Shown: piece after piece, positions 22,583-32,172 of the stretch
Layout of the letters: every line of letters starts with the position of its first letter
Position numbering within the stretch: the stretch's first letter is position 1
Source: Enterobacter bugandensis
GTDB taxonomy: Bacteria; Pseudomonadota; Gammaproteobacteria; Enterobacterales; Enterobacteriaceae
DNA length: 64,000 nucleotides
NCBI RefSeq assembly: GCF_900324475.1
Contig: NZ_LT992502.1
Span: 806,001-870,000, forward strand
Reading direction: 5' to 3'
Made by a program: the position numbers and the translations under genes
Notes under the pieces: generated by a model
Told to the model about the DNA's origin: nothing
What the model saw: only the letters and a program-made list of their open reading frames with translations
The model's database searches: none

Positions 22583-24481
22583 ATGGCTATCGAAATCAAT
22601 GTACCGGACATCGGGGCTGATGAAGTTGAAATCACCGAAATCCTGGTCAAAGTGGGCGACAAAGTTGAAGCTGAACAGTCGCTGATCACCGTAGAAGGCG
22701 ACAAAGCCTCTATGGAAGTCCCGTCTCCTCAGGCTGGCATCGTTAAGGAGATCAAAGTCTCCGTTGGCGATAAAACCGAGACTGGCAAACTGATCATGAT
22801 TTTCGATTCCGCCGACGGTGCAGCAGCAGCTGCACCTGCGCAGGAAGAGAAGAAAGAAGCCGCTCCGGCCGCCGCTGCTCCAGCAGCTGCCGCGGCAGCG
22901 AAAGAAGTGAACGTGCCTGACATCGGCGGTGACGAAGTTGAAGTCACTGAAATCCTGGTGAAAGTGGGCGATACCGTTGCGGCCGAGCAGTCACTGATCA
23001 CCGTAGAAGGCGACAAAGCCTCTATGGAAGTGCCGGCTCCGTTCGCCGGTACCGTAAAAGAGATCAAGATCAACACCGGCGACAAAGTGTCTACCGGGTC
23101 GCTTATCATGATCTTCGAAGTGGCGGGTGCTGCACCTGCTGCCGCGCCTGCACAGGCCGCTGCTCCGGCTCCGGCCGCTGCACCAGCCGCTGCTGGCGGT
23201 GCGAAAGACGTTAACGTACCGGACATCGGCGGTGACGAAGTTGAAGTCACCGAAGTGATGGTAAAAGTGGGCGACAAAGTTGCCGCTGAACAGTCACTGA
23301 TCACCGTTGAAGGCGACAAGGCTTCCATGGAAGTGCCTGCGCCGTTCGCCGGTACCGTTAAAGAGATCAAAATCAGCACCGGCGACAAAGTGTCTACCGG
23401 CTCCCTGATCATGGTCTTCGAAGTGGAAGGCGCTGCGCCTGCCGCAGCTCCTGCTGCCGCGGCTGCTCCAGCACCGGCTGCTGCACCGGCTCAGGCTGCT
23501 AAACCAGCCGCTGCTCCTGCTGCAAAAGCAGAAAAATCAGAGTTCGCTGAAAACGACGCTTACGTCCACGCCACCCCGCTGATTCGTCGCCTGGCGCGCG
23601 AATTCGGTGTGAACCTGGCGAAAGTGAAAGGTACCGGCCGTAAGGGTCGTATCCTGCGCGAAGACGTTCAGGCTTACGTGAAAGACGCGGTGAAACGCGC
23701 CGAAGCTGCACCTGCGGCAGCCGCTGGCGGCGGTATCCCGGGCATGCTGCCATGGCCGAAAGTGGACTTCAGCAAGTTCGGCGAAATCGAAGAAGTGGAA
23801 CTGGGCCGTATCCAGAAAATCTCGGGTGCTAACCTGAGCCGTAACTGGGTGATGATCCCGCACGTTACGCACTTCGATAAGACCGATATCACCGATCTGG
23901 AAGCGTTCCGTAAACAGCAGAACGCCGAAGCCGAGAAGCGTAAGCTGGACGTGAAATTCACCCCAGTGGTCTTCATCATGAAGGCGGTTGCTGCGGCTCT
24001 GGAACAGATGCCACGCTTCAACAGCTCCCTGTCTGAAGACGGCCAGAAGCTGACGCTGAAGAAATACATCAATATCGGTGTTGCGGTAGATACGCCAAAT
24101 GGTCTGGTTGTTCCGGTCTTCAAGGACGTGAACAAGAAGAGCATTACCGAGCTGTCCCGTGAACTGACCACCATCTCCAAGAAAGCGCGTGATGGTAAGC
24201 TGACTGCCGGCGAAATGCAGGGCGGCTGCTTCACTATCTCCAGCATCGGCGGCCTGGGTACTACCCACTTCGCGCCGATTGTGAATGCGCCGGAAGTGGC
24301 TATCCTCGGTGTGTCCAAGTCCGCGATGGAGCCGGTGTGGAATGGCAAAGAGTTCGTGCCGCGTCTGATGATGCCAATCTCTCTGTCCTTCGACCACCGC
24401 GTGATCGACGGGGCTGATGGTGCGCGTTTCATCACCATCATCAACAACATGCTGAGCGACATTCGCCGCCTGGTGATGTAA
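22583..24481 (+). CDS. aceF: Pyruvate dehydrogenase E2, dihydrolipoyl acetyltransferase
   Basis: Core of the PDH complex, transferring acetyl from lipoamide to CoA. Three tandem lipoyl domains each contain [10 protein letters not shown], with lipoylated Lys41, Lys145 and Lys246, joined by Ala/Pro-rich mobile linkers. A peripheral subunit-binding domain ([20 protein letters not shown]) follows, then the acetyltransferase domain with catalytic His605 in [10 protein letters not shown]. The 632 residues are two more than in E. coli, a difference in linker length. Confidence 0.99.
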   Translation: MAIEINVPDIGADEVEITEILVKVGDKVEAEQSLITVEGDKASMEVPSPQAGIVKEIKVSVGDKTETGKLIMIFDSADGAAAAAPAQEEKKEAAPAAAAPAAAAAAKEVNVPDIGGDEVEVTEILVKVGDTVAAEQSLITVEGDKASMEVPAPFAGTVKEIKINTGDKVSTGSLIMIFEVAGAAPAAAPAQAAAPAPAAAPAAAGGAKDVNVPDIGGDEVEVTEVMVKVGDKVAAEQSLITVEGDKASMEVPAPFAGTVKEIKISTGDKVSTGSLIMVFEVEGAAPAAAPAAAAAPAPAAAPAQAAKPAAAPAAKAEKSEFAENDAYVHATPLIRRLAREFGVNLAKVKGTGRKGRILREDVQAYVKDAVKRAEAAPAAAAGGGIPGMLPWPKVDFSKFGEIEEVELGRIQKISGANLSRNWVMIPHVTHFDKTDITDLEAFRKQQNAEAEKRKLDVKFTPVVFIMKAVAAALEQMPRFNSSLSEDGQKLTLKKYINIGVAVDTPNGLVVPVFKDVNKKSITELSRELTTISKKARDGKLTAGEMQGGCFTISSIGGLGTTHFAPIVNAPEVAILGVSKSAMEPVWNGKEFVPRLMMPISLSFDHRVIDGADGARFITIINNMLSDIRRLVM

Positions 24482-24484
24482 TCG

Positions 24485-24512
24485 AAAAGCCGGCCAGTCG
24501 GCCGGCTTTTTT
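24485..24512 (+). terminator. Rho-independent terminator after aceF
   Basis: An 11-bp perfect stem (AAAAGCCGGCC with GGCCGGCTTTT), 4-base loop and T run, 3 bases past the aceF stop. It should partly separate aceEF from lpd, which then needs its own promoter. Confidence 0.92.
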
Positions 24513-24578
24513 CTGATAATCTCATGGTGTTTATGAGGTTATTGGTGAAAGCGACAATTCGTGAGCCGTTTGTTGTTT

Positions 24579-24598
24579 CAAAATTGTTAACAATTTTG
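24579..24598. promoter_or_regulatory. 20-bp palindrome in the lpd promoter region
   Basis: Perfect palindrome CAAAATTGTTAACAATTTTG, 59 bp before the lpd start, inside the 144-bp aceF-lpd gap. Its position suits an operator or a promoter element for the independent lpd promoter known in E. coli. The binding protein is unknown to me; ArcA is possible because TGTTA-like repeats occur, but their spacing is 12 rather than 11. Confidence 0.5.
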
Positions 24599-24656
24599 TA
24601 AACTGCGGGCGGATAGAACGACCCGGTGGACGACGGGTATAAACTAAGAGGTCATG

Positions 24657-26081
24657 ATGAGCACAGAAATCAAAACTCAGGTCGTAGTACTTGGGGCAGG
24701 CCCGGCAGGTTACTCCGCAGCATTTCGTGCAGCGGATTTAGGTCTGGAAACCGTCATCGTAGAACGTTACAGCACCCTCGGCGGTGTTTGTCTGAACGTC
24801 GGCTGTATCCCTTCTAAAGCGCTGCTGCACGTAGCGAAAGTTATCGAAGAAGCCAAAGCGCTGGCTGAACACGGTATCGTCTTCGGCGAGCCAAAAACCG
24901 ATATCGACAAAATCCGTACCTGGAAAGAGAAAGTTATCACTCAGCTGACCGGCGGTCTGGCGGGTATGGCCAAAGGCCGTAAAGTGAAAGTGGTAAACGG
25001 TCTGGGTAAATTCACCGGTGCGAACACCCTGGAAGTGGAAGGCGAAAACGGCAAAACCGTTATCAACTTCGACAACGCGATCATCGCGGCAGGCTCTCGC
25101 CCAATCGAACTGCCATTCATTCCACATGAAGATCCACGCGTGTGGGATTCCACTGATGCCCTGGAGCTGAAAACCGTTCCTAAGCGTCTGCTGGTTATGG
25201 GCGGCGGTATCATCGGTCTGGAAATGGGTACCGTGTACCATGCGCTGGGTTCAGACATTGACGTGGTTGAAATGTTCGACCAGGTTATCCCGGCTGCTGA
25301 CAAAGACATCGTTAAAGTCTTCACCAAGCGCATCAGCAAGAAGTTTAACCTGATGCTGGAAACCAAAGTGACTGCCGTTGAAGCGAAAGAAGACGGTATT
25401 TACGTTTCCATGGAAGGCAAAAAAGCCCCATCCGAACCACAGCGTTACGACGCCGTGCTGGTGGCTATCGGTCGTGTACCGAACGGTAAAAATCTCGACG
25501 CGGGCAAAGCTGGCGTGGAAGTGGATGACCGTGGCTTCATCCGCGTTGACAAACAGCTGCGCACCAACGTGCCGCACATCTTTGCTATCGGCGACATCGT
25601 CGGTCAGCCAATGCTGGCGCACAAAGGCGTTCACGAAGGTCACGTTGCCGCTGAAGTTATCGCCGGCATGAAGCACTACTTCGATCCGAAAGTGATCCCA
25701 TCTATCGCGTACACCGAGCCAGAAGTTGCATGGGTCGGTCTGACCGAGAAAGAAGCGAAAGAGAAAGGCATCAGCTACGAAACCGCCACCTTCCCGTGGG
25801 CTGCTTCTGGCCGTGCTATCGCGTCCGACTGCGCAGACGGTATGACCAAACTGATCTTCGACAAAGAGACTCACCGCGTTATCGGTGGTGCAATTGTCGG
25901 CACCAACGGCGGTGAGCTGCTGGGTGAAATCGGTCTGGCTATCGAAATGGGCTGTGACGCGGAAGACATCGCGCTGACCATCCACGCGCACCCGACGCTG
26001 CACGAGTCCGTGGGCCTGGCGGCTGAAGTGTTTGAAGGTAGCATTACCGACCTGCCAAACGCGAAAGCGAAGAAGAAATAA
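24657..26081 (+). CDS. lpd: Dihydrolipoamide dehydrogenase (E3)
   Basis: FAD disulfide oxidoreductase shared by the pyruvate, 2-oxoglutarate and glycine cleavage complexes; reoxidises dihydrolipoamide with NAD+. FAD motif GAGPAGYSA, redox-active Cys45/Cys50 in GGVCLNVGCIPS, NAD motif GGGIIGLEMG, and the His-Glu pair in HAHPTLHESVG. Two ATG codons are adjacent; the second (24657) gives MSTEIKTQ and 474 aa, as in E. coli. Confidence 0.98.
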   Translation: MSTEIKTQVVVLGAGPAGYSAAFRAADLGLETVIVERYSTLGGVCLNVGCIPSKALLHVAKVIEEAKALAEHGIVFGEPKTDIDKIRTWKEKVITQLTGGLAGMAKGRKVKVVNGLGKFTGANTLEVEGENGKTVINFDNAIIAAGSRPIELPFIPHEDPRVWDSTDALELKTVPKRLLVMGGGIIGLEMGTVYHALGSDIDVVEMFDQVIPAADKDIVKVFTKRISKKFNLMLETKVTAVEAKEDGIYVSMEGKKAPSEPQRYDAVLVAIGRVPNGKNLDAGKAGVEVDDRGFIRVDKQLRTNVPHIFAIGDIVGQPMLAHKGVHEGHVAAEVIAGMKHYFDPKVIPSIAYTEPEVAWVGLTEKEAKEKGISYETATFPWAASGRAIASDCADGMTKLIFDKETHRVIGGAIVGTNGGELLGEIGLAIEMGCDAEDIALTIHAHPTLHESVGLAAEVFEGSITDLPNAKAKKK

Positions 26082-26094
26082 GTTTCTTCAGATG

Positions 26095-26122
26095 AAAAAA
26101 GCGGCCTGAGGCCGCTTTTTTT
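26095..26122. terminator. Bidirectional terminator between lpd and the DUF2950 gene
   Basis: GCGGCC-TGA-GGCCGC stem flanked by six A on one side and seven T on the other, so it can end transcripts from either strand. It serves lpd (+) and the DUF2950 gene (-). Confidence 0.92.
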
Positions 26123-26133
26123 ATGCGCGGCGT

Positions 26134-26925
26134 TCAGGGGGCTACAGGCTGCCAGGTGTTATCAGGTGCGTATGAGGCCAGCGCCCGGGCCTTCTGCTCC
26201 GAATCGCTGCCGAGATCGGACTGGTACACCTTGTCGTCCTGGTTTATCACAAAGCTCATGACGCCTGTCTGACCATAGCTGACAGGCCACGCCACCATCG
26301 CGAAACCGTGATTATCCGGCAGGATGCGGAAGCGATAGCCATGGTAGCCCGCACCTGGCTCTTTCGGACTGAACGCCGGACCGAGCGGGCTTGGCGCTTC
26401 ACCAGGCGAAACGGGCCAGTACAGACCGTCCTTTTTACCCTCAGAACTGACAATCTTCTGCGCGTATTTCTGGTTCATCGCGAAATAGCTCTGCTGAGCG
26501 GCCACGTAGGCATGCAGGGCTTCGATGGCGGCAAGTTCGTTGCGCCCAATTTCGCGGGTCAGGATCTCCTCGGCGCCTTATTTGATGTCAAACTGCCAGC
26601 CGGAGGCGGTTTTGATCACCGGAATGGGAAGTTGCCAGCCGCTGTCTCCGACAACCAGATGCGCTTTATCGCCTTCGACAATGGTGTTATGACGGACTTT
26701 CCAGTCGCGCAGAAAGCGATCGACTGCGTCAGGATCAACGCCTTCAGGGGGCAGGAAGTCGCGCCAGTTCTCACCGAGCAGGTTGCTCATCGCGCTTTCG
26801 TTTTGATCGCGGATGGCGCTTTGCAGCGCATTGGTAGCCTGTTCTGGTGAGCTGAAGGATTGCTGCGCCATGACGGTCGCCGAGACCATGAACAACACCA
26901 TTCCACTGAGTAATTTACGTTTCAT
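26134..26925 (-). pseudogene. DUF2950 family protein, split by an in-frame TAA
   Basis: Secreted protein of unknown function. Signal peptide MKRKLLSGMVLFMVSATVMA, then QQSFSSPEQA. The frame runs to WQFDIK, meets TAA at 26578-26580, then continues in the same frame with GAEEILTREIGRNELAAIEA and on to NTWQPVAP. Both halves look like one DUF2950 protein of about 263 codons, so a single-codon change is the simplest cause. Without readthrough only about 115 residues are made. The start at 26925 has GGGAG upstream and is 10 bases after the DUF3300 gene. It could be a true pseudogene, a strain polymorphism or a sequencing error. Confidence 0.8.
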
Positions 26926-26935
26926 GTCGGCTCCC

Positions 26936-28492
26936 TTAGCGATGACGGAATTCACGGTGTTCAGCACGTCCAGCCGCTGCCGGGCGTAGCTGCTGCTGAC
27001 GAGCGGCTAGGTGTCTGCTTTGCGCCCCACGCTGCTGCTGCGCCTGCCAGTTGGCGGAACGGCTGTCGTTGCCGCTCAGTGCATTGGCCCGGAGCTGACT
27101 GTTTCGCTGCTGGAAGGGACGTTGCTGAGAAGGCTGGACCCGTTTCTCTTGTCTCTGCGCGGTGGTCTGGCGGTTTTCTCGCTGCTGCGTGGTGGCCCGC
27201 TTCGCCGTCTGCGGTTTGGTGTCATAGCCACGGTAGTTATTGCGCTGAGAAATCTGTTTCAGCTGTTCACTTGAGGCCTGTCGCTGCGCCGCTTTCGTGC
27301 CCGGGCGAGCAGTCTGTGGGAAGGTTTTACCTGTCGATTTCTCCATCTGGCTCAGCGCCGCCTGACGCTGGCTATCGCGATTAACCGGTTGTTGCGTTGC
27401 ACTAAGCCCCGTGGCCGTGTTGGTGGAGTGGAAACGCGTGTTGAGCTGGTTTGTCGGGTAGGGGACACCTTCCCGATAGGCCGGGTTGTGCTGCCAGATA
27501 CGGTTGGCGTCCGTCAGGCGTTGTCCGCTGATTTTATTGAAGTTCTCAACGTTAATATTGATGTTGTTATCACCGTTGCGGTTGTAGCCGCCGTGATTAT
27601 CCCAGTCACCGTCATGATGATGGTCCCAGTCATCGTCATCATCCCAGTCGATGTTGCTGAATATGGCATAAGTTGTGGCGACACCCAGGCTGAAACCTAA
27701 GCCGTTGACGAAGCTGTTGCCAAACTGCTCCCCGGGTGACGGCGGGAGATAGGTTGGCGGATAGGCGGTATTAGGCCAGGTCCCGTAAACCGTATTCGGG
27801 TTATAGGTGGGGACGTAAACCACCTGCGGGTCGGCAGATTCAATTTTGATCACCGTCGGGGCCGGTGCGGACGTGGTGGTTGACGTTGACTCGGTGGTGC
27901 TGGTTTTTGCCGGTGCGGGTTTCGTTACCGTGGTGACCGTCTGCTGAGGCGTAGATTGCAAGGCGCCGGTCTTCTGCGCCAGCGCGCGCAGGCGTTGTAC
28001 CGAATCCATCACATCTTTCGGCTGCGCGAGAAACGCATCGCCCAAATTTTGTACCCACGGCGGATTCTCTCCCATCAGCGACATAAGCTGAGGAAACGCG
28101 ACCAGGGATTTTACGCTGGGATCCCAGGGCTGGCTGGCAACGGCCTGAATCGCGGCGTCCCCATCCATTTTGGGGTTGTCTTTGGACCACTGCGCCGCTT
28201 GAATCACGTTGGCTGGGTAGGTCGAGGCCATCAAGATTTGTGACAGCAGAGCATCCGGGTAGAGCGCGATGGGGGCAACCCACTGATCGATTTGCGCGGC
28301 GGTGTAGGTTGGCGCGACAACAGGAGCGGGTTGTGCTACTGCCGGCGTAGCCGGAGCAACTGGCTGTTGCGCGACGGGGGCCGACGCAGCGGGTTCCGTT
28401 GCACGGCTTTTGACAAACATGACGCCTGAGGCGGCAAACAGCCCGGCACTGCACAGAAGGACAAGCAGATGTGGCTTAAAGGGCAACTTCAT
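26936..28492 (-). CDS. DUF3300 domain protein (YacH-like), envelope protein of unknown function
   Basis: It sits where K-12 has yacH (between lpd and acnB) and shares its DUF3300 domain. An N-terminal hydrophobic anchor or signal (about residues 8-27) is followed by an Ala/Pro linker. The DUF3300 region at about 62-240 includes YTAAQIDQWVAPIALYPDAL and DPQVVYVPTYNP. A short glycine-rich hydrophobic stretch comes next, then a strongly acidic/His/Trp segment at 281-300 (IDWDDDDDWDHHHDG), and finally a basic Gln/Arg-rich tail of about 130 residues. The product is 518 aa. It pairs with the DUF2950 gene downstream. Function is unknown; the Asp/His segment could bind metal, which is speculation. 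Confidence 0.85.
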   Translation of the reverse strand: MKLPFKPHLLVLLCSAGLFAASGVMFVKSRATEPAASAPVAQQPVAPATPAVAQPAPVVAPTYTAAQIDQWVAPIALYPDALLSQILMASTYPANVIQAAQWSKDNPKMDGDAAIQAVASQPWDPSVKSLVAFPQLMSLMGENPPWVQNLGDAFLAQPKDVMDSVQRLRALAQKTGALQSTPQQTVTTVTKPAPAKTSTTESTSTTTSAPAPTVIKIESADPQVVYVPTYNPNTVYGTWPNTAYPPTYLPPSPGEQFGNSFVNGLGFSLGVATTYAIFSNIDWDDDDDWDHHHDGDWDNHGGYNRNGDNNININVENFNKISGQRLTDANRIWQHNPAYREGVPYPTNQLNTRFHSTNTATGLSATQQPVNRDSQRQAALSQMEKSTGKTFPQTARPGTKAAQRQASSEQLKQISQRNNYRGYDTKPQTAKRATTQQRENRQTTAQRQEKRVQPSQQRPFQQRNSQLRANALSGNDSRSANWQAQQQRGAQSRHLAARQQQLRPAAAGRAEHREFRHR

Positions 28493-28672
28493 AAAATGAC
28501 TCCAACGAGACAGGCGCTGTGCCGTGAGGCGTTACGGTTGGCGTGAGTATTATTCACCCGTCTTTTACTGTTTTGACTTTTATTGGGAAGCGTCCGGTAC
28601 GTCCGGATAAAGAGTGTGAGTATTTATTACACAATTATATGCGATGCGGGAAAAGGCGCCGGGAATTCAGAA

Positions 28673-28692
28673 GGCCGCTCTTGCGAGCGGCC
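28673..28692. terminator. Hairpin just after the candidate small ORF
   Basis: Perfect 8-bp GC stem (GGCCGCTC with GAGCGGCC) and a TTGC loop, 5 bases beyond the stop of the 38-codon frame on the minus strand. The following T content is weak. Confidence 0.5.
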
Positions 28693-28697
28693 AGCAG

Positions 28698-28814
28698 CTA
28701 GTTGCCGAGGTTGACGACAAACAGCACCGTGATGTCGGATATGTTCCAGCCACCGTGCAGTGCGGTAAGCAGTAAACCGATCGCAACGATCAGCGCAGTG
28801 ATTCGCATCTCCAT
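28698..28814 (-). CDS. Candidate 38-aa hydrophobic small protein
   Basis: The frame opens MEMRITALIVAIGLLLTALH, continues GGWNISDITVLFVVNLGN, and ends in TAG. The ATG at 28814 has AGGA 9 bases upstream. Residues 5-21 form a hydrophobic helix candidate, and a second hydrophobic stretch closes the protein. A GC hairpin follows the stop at once. I do not recognise the family. Small size, membrane character and the 3' hairpin recall small membrane or type I toxin proteins, but this rests only on layout. Chance is possible at this length. Confidence 0.4.
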   Translation of the reverse strand: MEMRITALIVAIGLLLTALHGGWNISDITVLFVVNLGN

Positions 28815-29149
28815 TGCGTGCGTTCCTGTACAGGCTACGCGGGTTCCTTCTTCACCGGAAAAGGCAGAACCTGGCAAGTTGGGATTGCCGCGTAGGTTAC
28901 GGAACTGCTCCCGGGCCCGGTGACTGGTTGCTACACCAGCGAAGCAGGCCGAGGGGAAAGAGTAATCGACTCAGTGGTAATTCTAAAGGCGAGAGATGAA
29001 TTTAAACGGGGTTTCATTCGAAATGGGAAGGTGCTACGCAAAATTGACATAATGGCTTGCAAGCCTGCAGGGTGTGATGCAAAATTCATTGCGTTGGGGT
29101 TGCCGCAAATCTGCCAACCCGGTGTGCTACCACCGCAAGGCAACAAAAT
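28815..29149. other. Intergenic stretch before acnB, structured RNA possible
   Basis: No convincing long gene on either strand. Palindromes (GGCTTGCAAGCC at 29054-29065; GGGTTG...CAACCC near 29096-29120) precede a plus-strand terminator, so a short plus-strand RNA may end there. I found no matching promoter: a TTGACA at 29044-29049 has no -10 at usual spacing. Confidence 0.35.
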
Positions 29150-29172
29150 AACCGCTACCAGGCGGTTTTTTT
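29150..29172 (+). terminator. Orphan rho-independent terminator upstream of acnB
   Basis: AACCGC pairs with GCGGTT across a 6-base loop and runs into seven T. No plus-strand gene precedes it within 3 kb (lpd has its own terminator), so it should end a short unannotated transcript or block antisense readthrough. Confidence 0.7.
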
Positions 29173-29255
29173 GTCCCCAAAATTCACCTCGTCTCCCCGC
29201 TACACCATGCTTAACGATTCAGCAAACTTTTTAATGTTGCTTTTTTGTAAACGGA

Positions 29256-29284
29256 TTAACACTGTGCAGAAATCCTGCTATGCT
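29256..29284 (+). promoter_or_regulatory. Candidate acnB promoter
   Basis: TTAACA (29256-29261), a 17-base spacer and TATGCT (29279-29284), giving a start near 29291 and a leader of about 94 bases before the GTG. Elements match sigma70 at 5/6 and 4/6. Confidence 0.55.
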
Positions 29285-29384
29285 GCCCGACGCGGTATCG
29301 GGCATTTACCCTACAAACTGCTGTCTCACAGGAGCGTGAAGAGAACGCCCGCCGCATATGACAATGAGAGCGAGGAGAACCGTC

Positions 29385-31982
29385 GTGCTAGAAGAATACC
29401 GTAAGCACGTAGCAGAACGTGCCGCCGAGGGAATTGTACCCAAACCTTTAGATGCAACCCAAATGGCCGCGCTCGTCGAGCTGCTGAAGAACCCGCCTAA
29501 GGGCGAAGAAGAATTCCTGTTAGATCTGTTGATCAACCGCGTACCGCCTGGCGTAGATGAAGCTGCCTACGTAAAAGCCGGATTCCTTGCTGCTATCGCC
29601 AAAGGCGAAGCCACCTCCCCACTGGTTACTCCTGAAAAAGCCATTGAACTGCTCGGCACCATGCAGGGTGGTTACAACATTCATCCGCTGATTGACGCGC
29701 TGGATAACGACAAGCTGGCACCGATTGCTGCTAAAGCGCTCTCTTCCACGCTGCTGATGTTCGATAACTTCTACGACGTAGAAGAAAAAGCCAAAGCGGG
29801 CAACGTCTATGCGAAGCAGGTGATGCAGTCCTGGGCCGATGCCGAATGGTTCCTGAACCGCCCTGCGCTGGCGGAAAAAATTACCGTGACCGTCTTTAAG
29901 GTGACCGGTGAAACCAACACCGATGACCTGTCTCCGGCACCGGACGCGTGGTCTCGTCCAGATATCCCGCTGCACGCCCTGGCGATGCTGAAAAACGCCC
30001 GTGAAGGCATTGAGCCAGATCAGCCGGGCGTGGTGGGCCCGATCAAACAGATCGAAGCGCTGCAACAAAAAGGTTTCCCGCTGGCCTACGTCGGTGACGT
30101 TGTGGGTACCGGCTCTTCCCGTAAGTCCGCCACCAACTCCGTACTGTGGTTCATGGGCGACGATATTCCGCACGTGCCGAACAAGCGCGGCGGCGGTCTG
30201 TGCCTCGGCGGCAAAATTGCGCCAATCTTCTTCAACACCATGGAAGATGCGGGCGCGCTGCCAATTGAAGTAGATGTGAGCAACCTGAACATGGGCGACG
30301 TGATTGACGTCTACCCGTATAAAGGCGAAGTGCGCAACCATGAAACCAACGAGCTGCTGGCAAGCTTCGAACTGAAAACCGACGTGCTGATTGACGAAGT
30401 GCGTGCCGGTGGCCGTATTCCGCTGATCATCGGGCGCGGCCTGACCACCAAAGCGCGTGAAGCGCTGGGTCTGCCGCACTCCGACGTTTTCCGTCACGCG
30501 AAAGACGTGGCAGAAAGCAACCGCGGCTTCTCGCTGGCACAGAAAATGGTGGGTCGCGCGTGCGGCGTAGCTGGTATTCGCCCTGGCGCATACTGCGAGC
30601 CGAAGATGACCTCCGTGGGCTCTCAGGACACCACTGGCCCAATGACCCGTGACGAACTGAAAGACCTGGCGTGCCTGGGCTTCTCTTCTGACCTGGTGAT
30701 GCAGTCCTTCTGCCACACGGCGGCCTATCCGAAGCCGGTTGACGTGACCACGCACCACACGCTGCCAGACTTCATCATGAACCGCGGCGGCGTGTCACTG
30801 CGTCCAGGTGACGGCGTCATCCACTCCTGGCTGAACCGCATGCTGCTGCCGGATACCGTGGGTACCGGCGGTGACTCCCATACCCGTTTCCCAATCGGTA
30901 TCTCCTTCCCGGCGGGCTCCGGCCTGGTGGCGTTTGCTGCAGCGACCGGCGTAATGCCGCTGGACATGCCTGAATCCGTGCTGGTGCGCTTCAAGGGCAA
31001 AATGCAGCCGGGCATCACCCTGCGCGACCTGGTTCACGCGATCCCACTGTATGCCATCAAACAGGGCCTGCTGACCGTTGAGAAGAAAGGCAAGAAAAAC
31101 ATCTTCTCTGGCCGTATCCTGGAAATTGAAGGTCTGCCGGATCTGAAAGTTGAGCAGGCATTTGAGCTGACCGACGCCTCCGCCGAGCGTTCTGCGGCTG
31201 GCTGTACCATCAAGCTGAACAAAGAGCCGATCATTGAGTATCTGACCTCCAACATCGTGCTGCTGAAGTGGATGATCGCAGAAGGTTACGGCGACCGCCG
31301 CACGCTGGAGCGTCGTATTCAGGGTATGGAGAAATGGCTGGCGGATCCGCAGCTGCTGGAAGCTGACGCAGACGCAGAGTACGCGGCGGTGATCGACATC
31401 GATCTGGCGGATATTAAAGAGCCAATCCTCTGTGCGCCGAACGATCCGGACGATGCGCGTCTGCTCTCTGACGTGCAGGGCGATAAGATCGACGAAGTGT
31501 TCATCGGCTCCTGTATGACCAACATCGGCCACTTCCGCGCCGCCGGTAAGCTGCTGGATACCCACAAAGGCCAGCTGCCGACCCGCCTGTGGGTGGCACC
31601 GCCAACCCGTATGGACGCGGCTCAATTGACCGAAGAGGGTTACTACAGCGTGTTCGGTAAGAGCGGGGCGCGTATCGAAATCCCTGGCTGCTCCCTGTGT
31701 ATGGGTAACCAGGCGCGCGTGGCCGACGGTGCGACGGTGGTTTCCACCTCTACCCGTAACTTCCCGAACCGTTTAGGTACTGGTGCGAACGTCTACCTGG
31801 CCTCTGCGGAGCTGGCGGCGGTTGCGGCGCTGATTGGCAAACTGCCAACGCCGGAAGAGTACCAGACCTTTGTGGCTCAGGTGGATAAGACGGCGGTGGA
31901 TACCTATCGCTATCTGAACTTCGACCAGCTTTCTCAGTACACCGAGAAGGCTGACGGGGTGATCTTCCAGACGGCGGTATAA
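29385..31982 (+). CDS. acnB: Aconitate hydratase B
   Basis: Main TCA-cycle aconitase, interconverting citrate and isocitrate (also 2-methylisocitrate steps); the apo form binds mRNA. The start is GTG at 29385 with GAGGAGA upstream, giving [15 protein letters not shown] as in E. coli and 865 aa; an ATG 27 bases upstream is rejected. The 4Fe-4S ligands are Cys710 (FIGSCMTN) and Cys769/Cys772 (GCSLCMGN). The HEAT-like domain occupies the first 160 residues. A terminator follows. Confidence 0.98.
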   Translation: MLEEYRKHVAERAAEGIVPKPLDATQMAALVELLKNPPKGEEEFLLDLLINRVPPGVDEAAYVKAGFLAAIAKGEATSPLVTPEKAIELLGTMQGGYNIHPLIDALDNDKLAPIAAKALSSTLLMFDNFYDVEEKAKAGNVYAKQVMQSWADAEWFLNRPALAEKITVTVFKVTGETNTDDLSPAPDAWSRPDIPLHALAMLKNAREGIEPDQPGVVGPIKQIEALQQKGFPLAYVGDVVGTGSSRKSATNSVLWFMGDDIPHVPNKRGGGLCLGGKIAPIFFNTMEDAGALPIEVDVSNLNMGDVIDVYPYKGEVRNHETNELLASFELKTDVLIDEVRAGGRIPLIIGRGLTTKAREALGLPHSDVFRHAKDVAESNRGFSLAQKMVGRACGVAGIRPGAYCEPKMTSVGSQDTTGPMTRDELKDLACLGFSSDLVMQSFCHTAAYPKPVDVTTHHTLPDFIMNRGGVSLRPGDGVIHSWLNRMLLPDTVGTGGDSHTRFPIGISFPAGSGLVAFAAATGVMPLDMPESVLVRFKGKMQPGITLRDLVHAIPLYAIKQGLLTVEKKGKKNIFSGRILEIEGLPDLKVEQAFELTDASAERSAAGCTIKLNKEPIIEYLTSNIVLLKWMIAEGYGDRRTLERRIQGMEKWLADPQLLEADADAEYAAVIDIDLADIKEPILCAPNDPDDARLLSDVQGDKIDEVFIGSCMTNIGHFRAAGKLLDTHKGQLPTRLWVAPPTRMDAAQLTEEGYYSVFGKSGARIEIPGCSLCMGNQARVADGATVVSTSTRNFPNRLGTGANVYLASAELAAVAALIGKLPTPEEYQTFVAQVDKTAVDTYRYLNFDQLSQYTEKADGVIFQTAV

Positions 31983-31992
31983 TCAGCAAAAC

Positions 31993-32013
31993 CGTCTCTA
32001 CGAGACGTTTTTT
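31993..32013 (+). terminator. Rho-independent terminator after acnB
   Basis: CGTCTC-TAC-GAGACG stem followed by six T, 10 bases past the acnB stop. Confidence 0.85.
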
Positions 32014-32023
32014 AGTATTTGCA

Positions 32024-32067
32024 CCCTCTCCCGTGGGAGAGGGACGGGGTGAGGGCATCAGGCCGCA
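32024..32067 (-). repeat. 44-bp repeat with CCCTCTCCC/GGGAGAGGG hairpin, copy 1
   Basis: Read on the minus strand it begins TGCGGCCTGATGCCCTCACC and ends in a perfect CCCTCTCCC-AC-GGGAGAGGG-type hairpin. Two near-identical copies are at 39611-39655 and 60796-60840. It lies 41 bases after acnB. Confidence 0.85.
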
Positions 32068-32172
32068 GGGTCTTGCTCTCACCTTTTTATTTTCATTCCT
32101 CCCACCTCTCCCGCTTTTTTTCTTTCCCTCTGCTGCGATAATTACCCTAATGGCTTTGCAGAGGAAAACGCT

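Noticed and set aside
29073..29088. CRP-like sequence TGTGATGCAAAATTCA upstream of acnB
   Set aside because: Only one good half-site, and it lies about 200 bp before the acnB promoter candidate.
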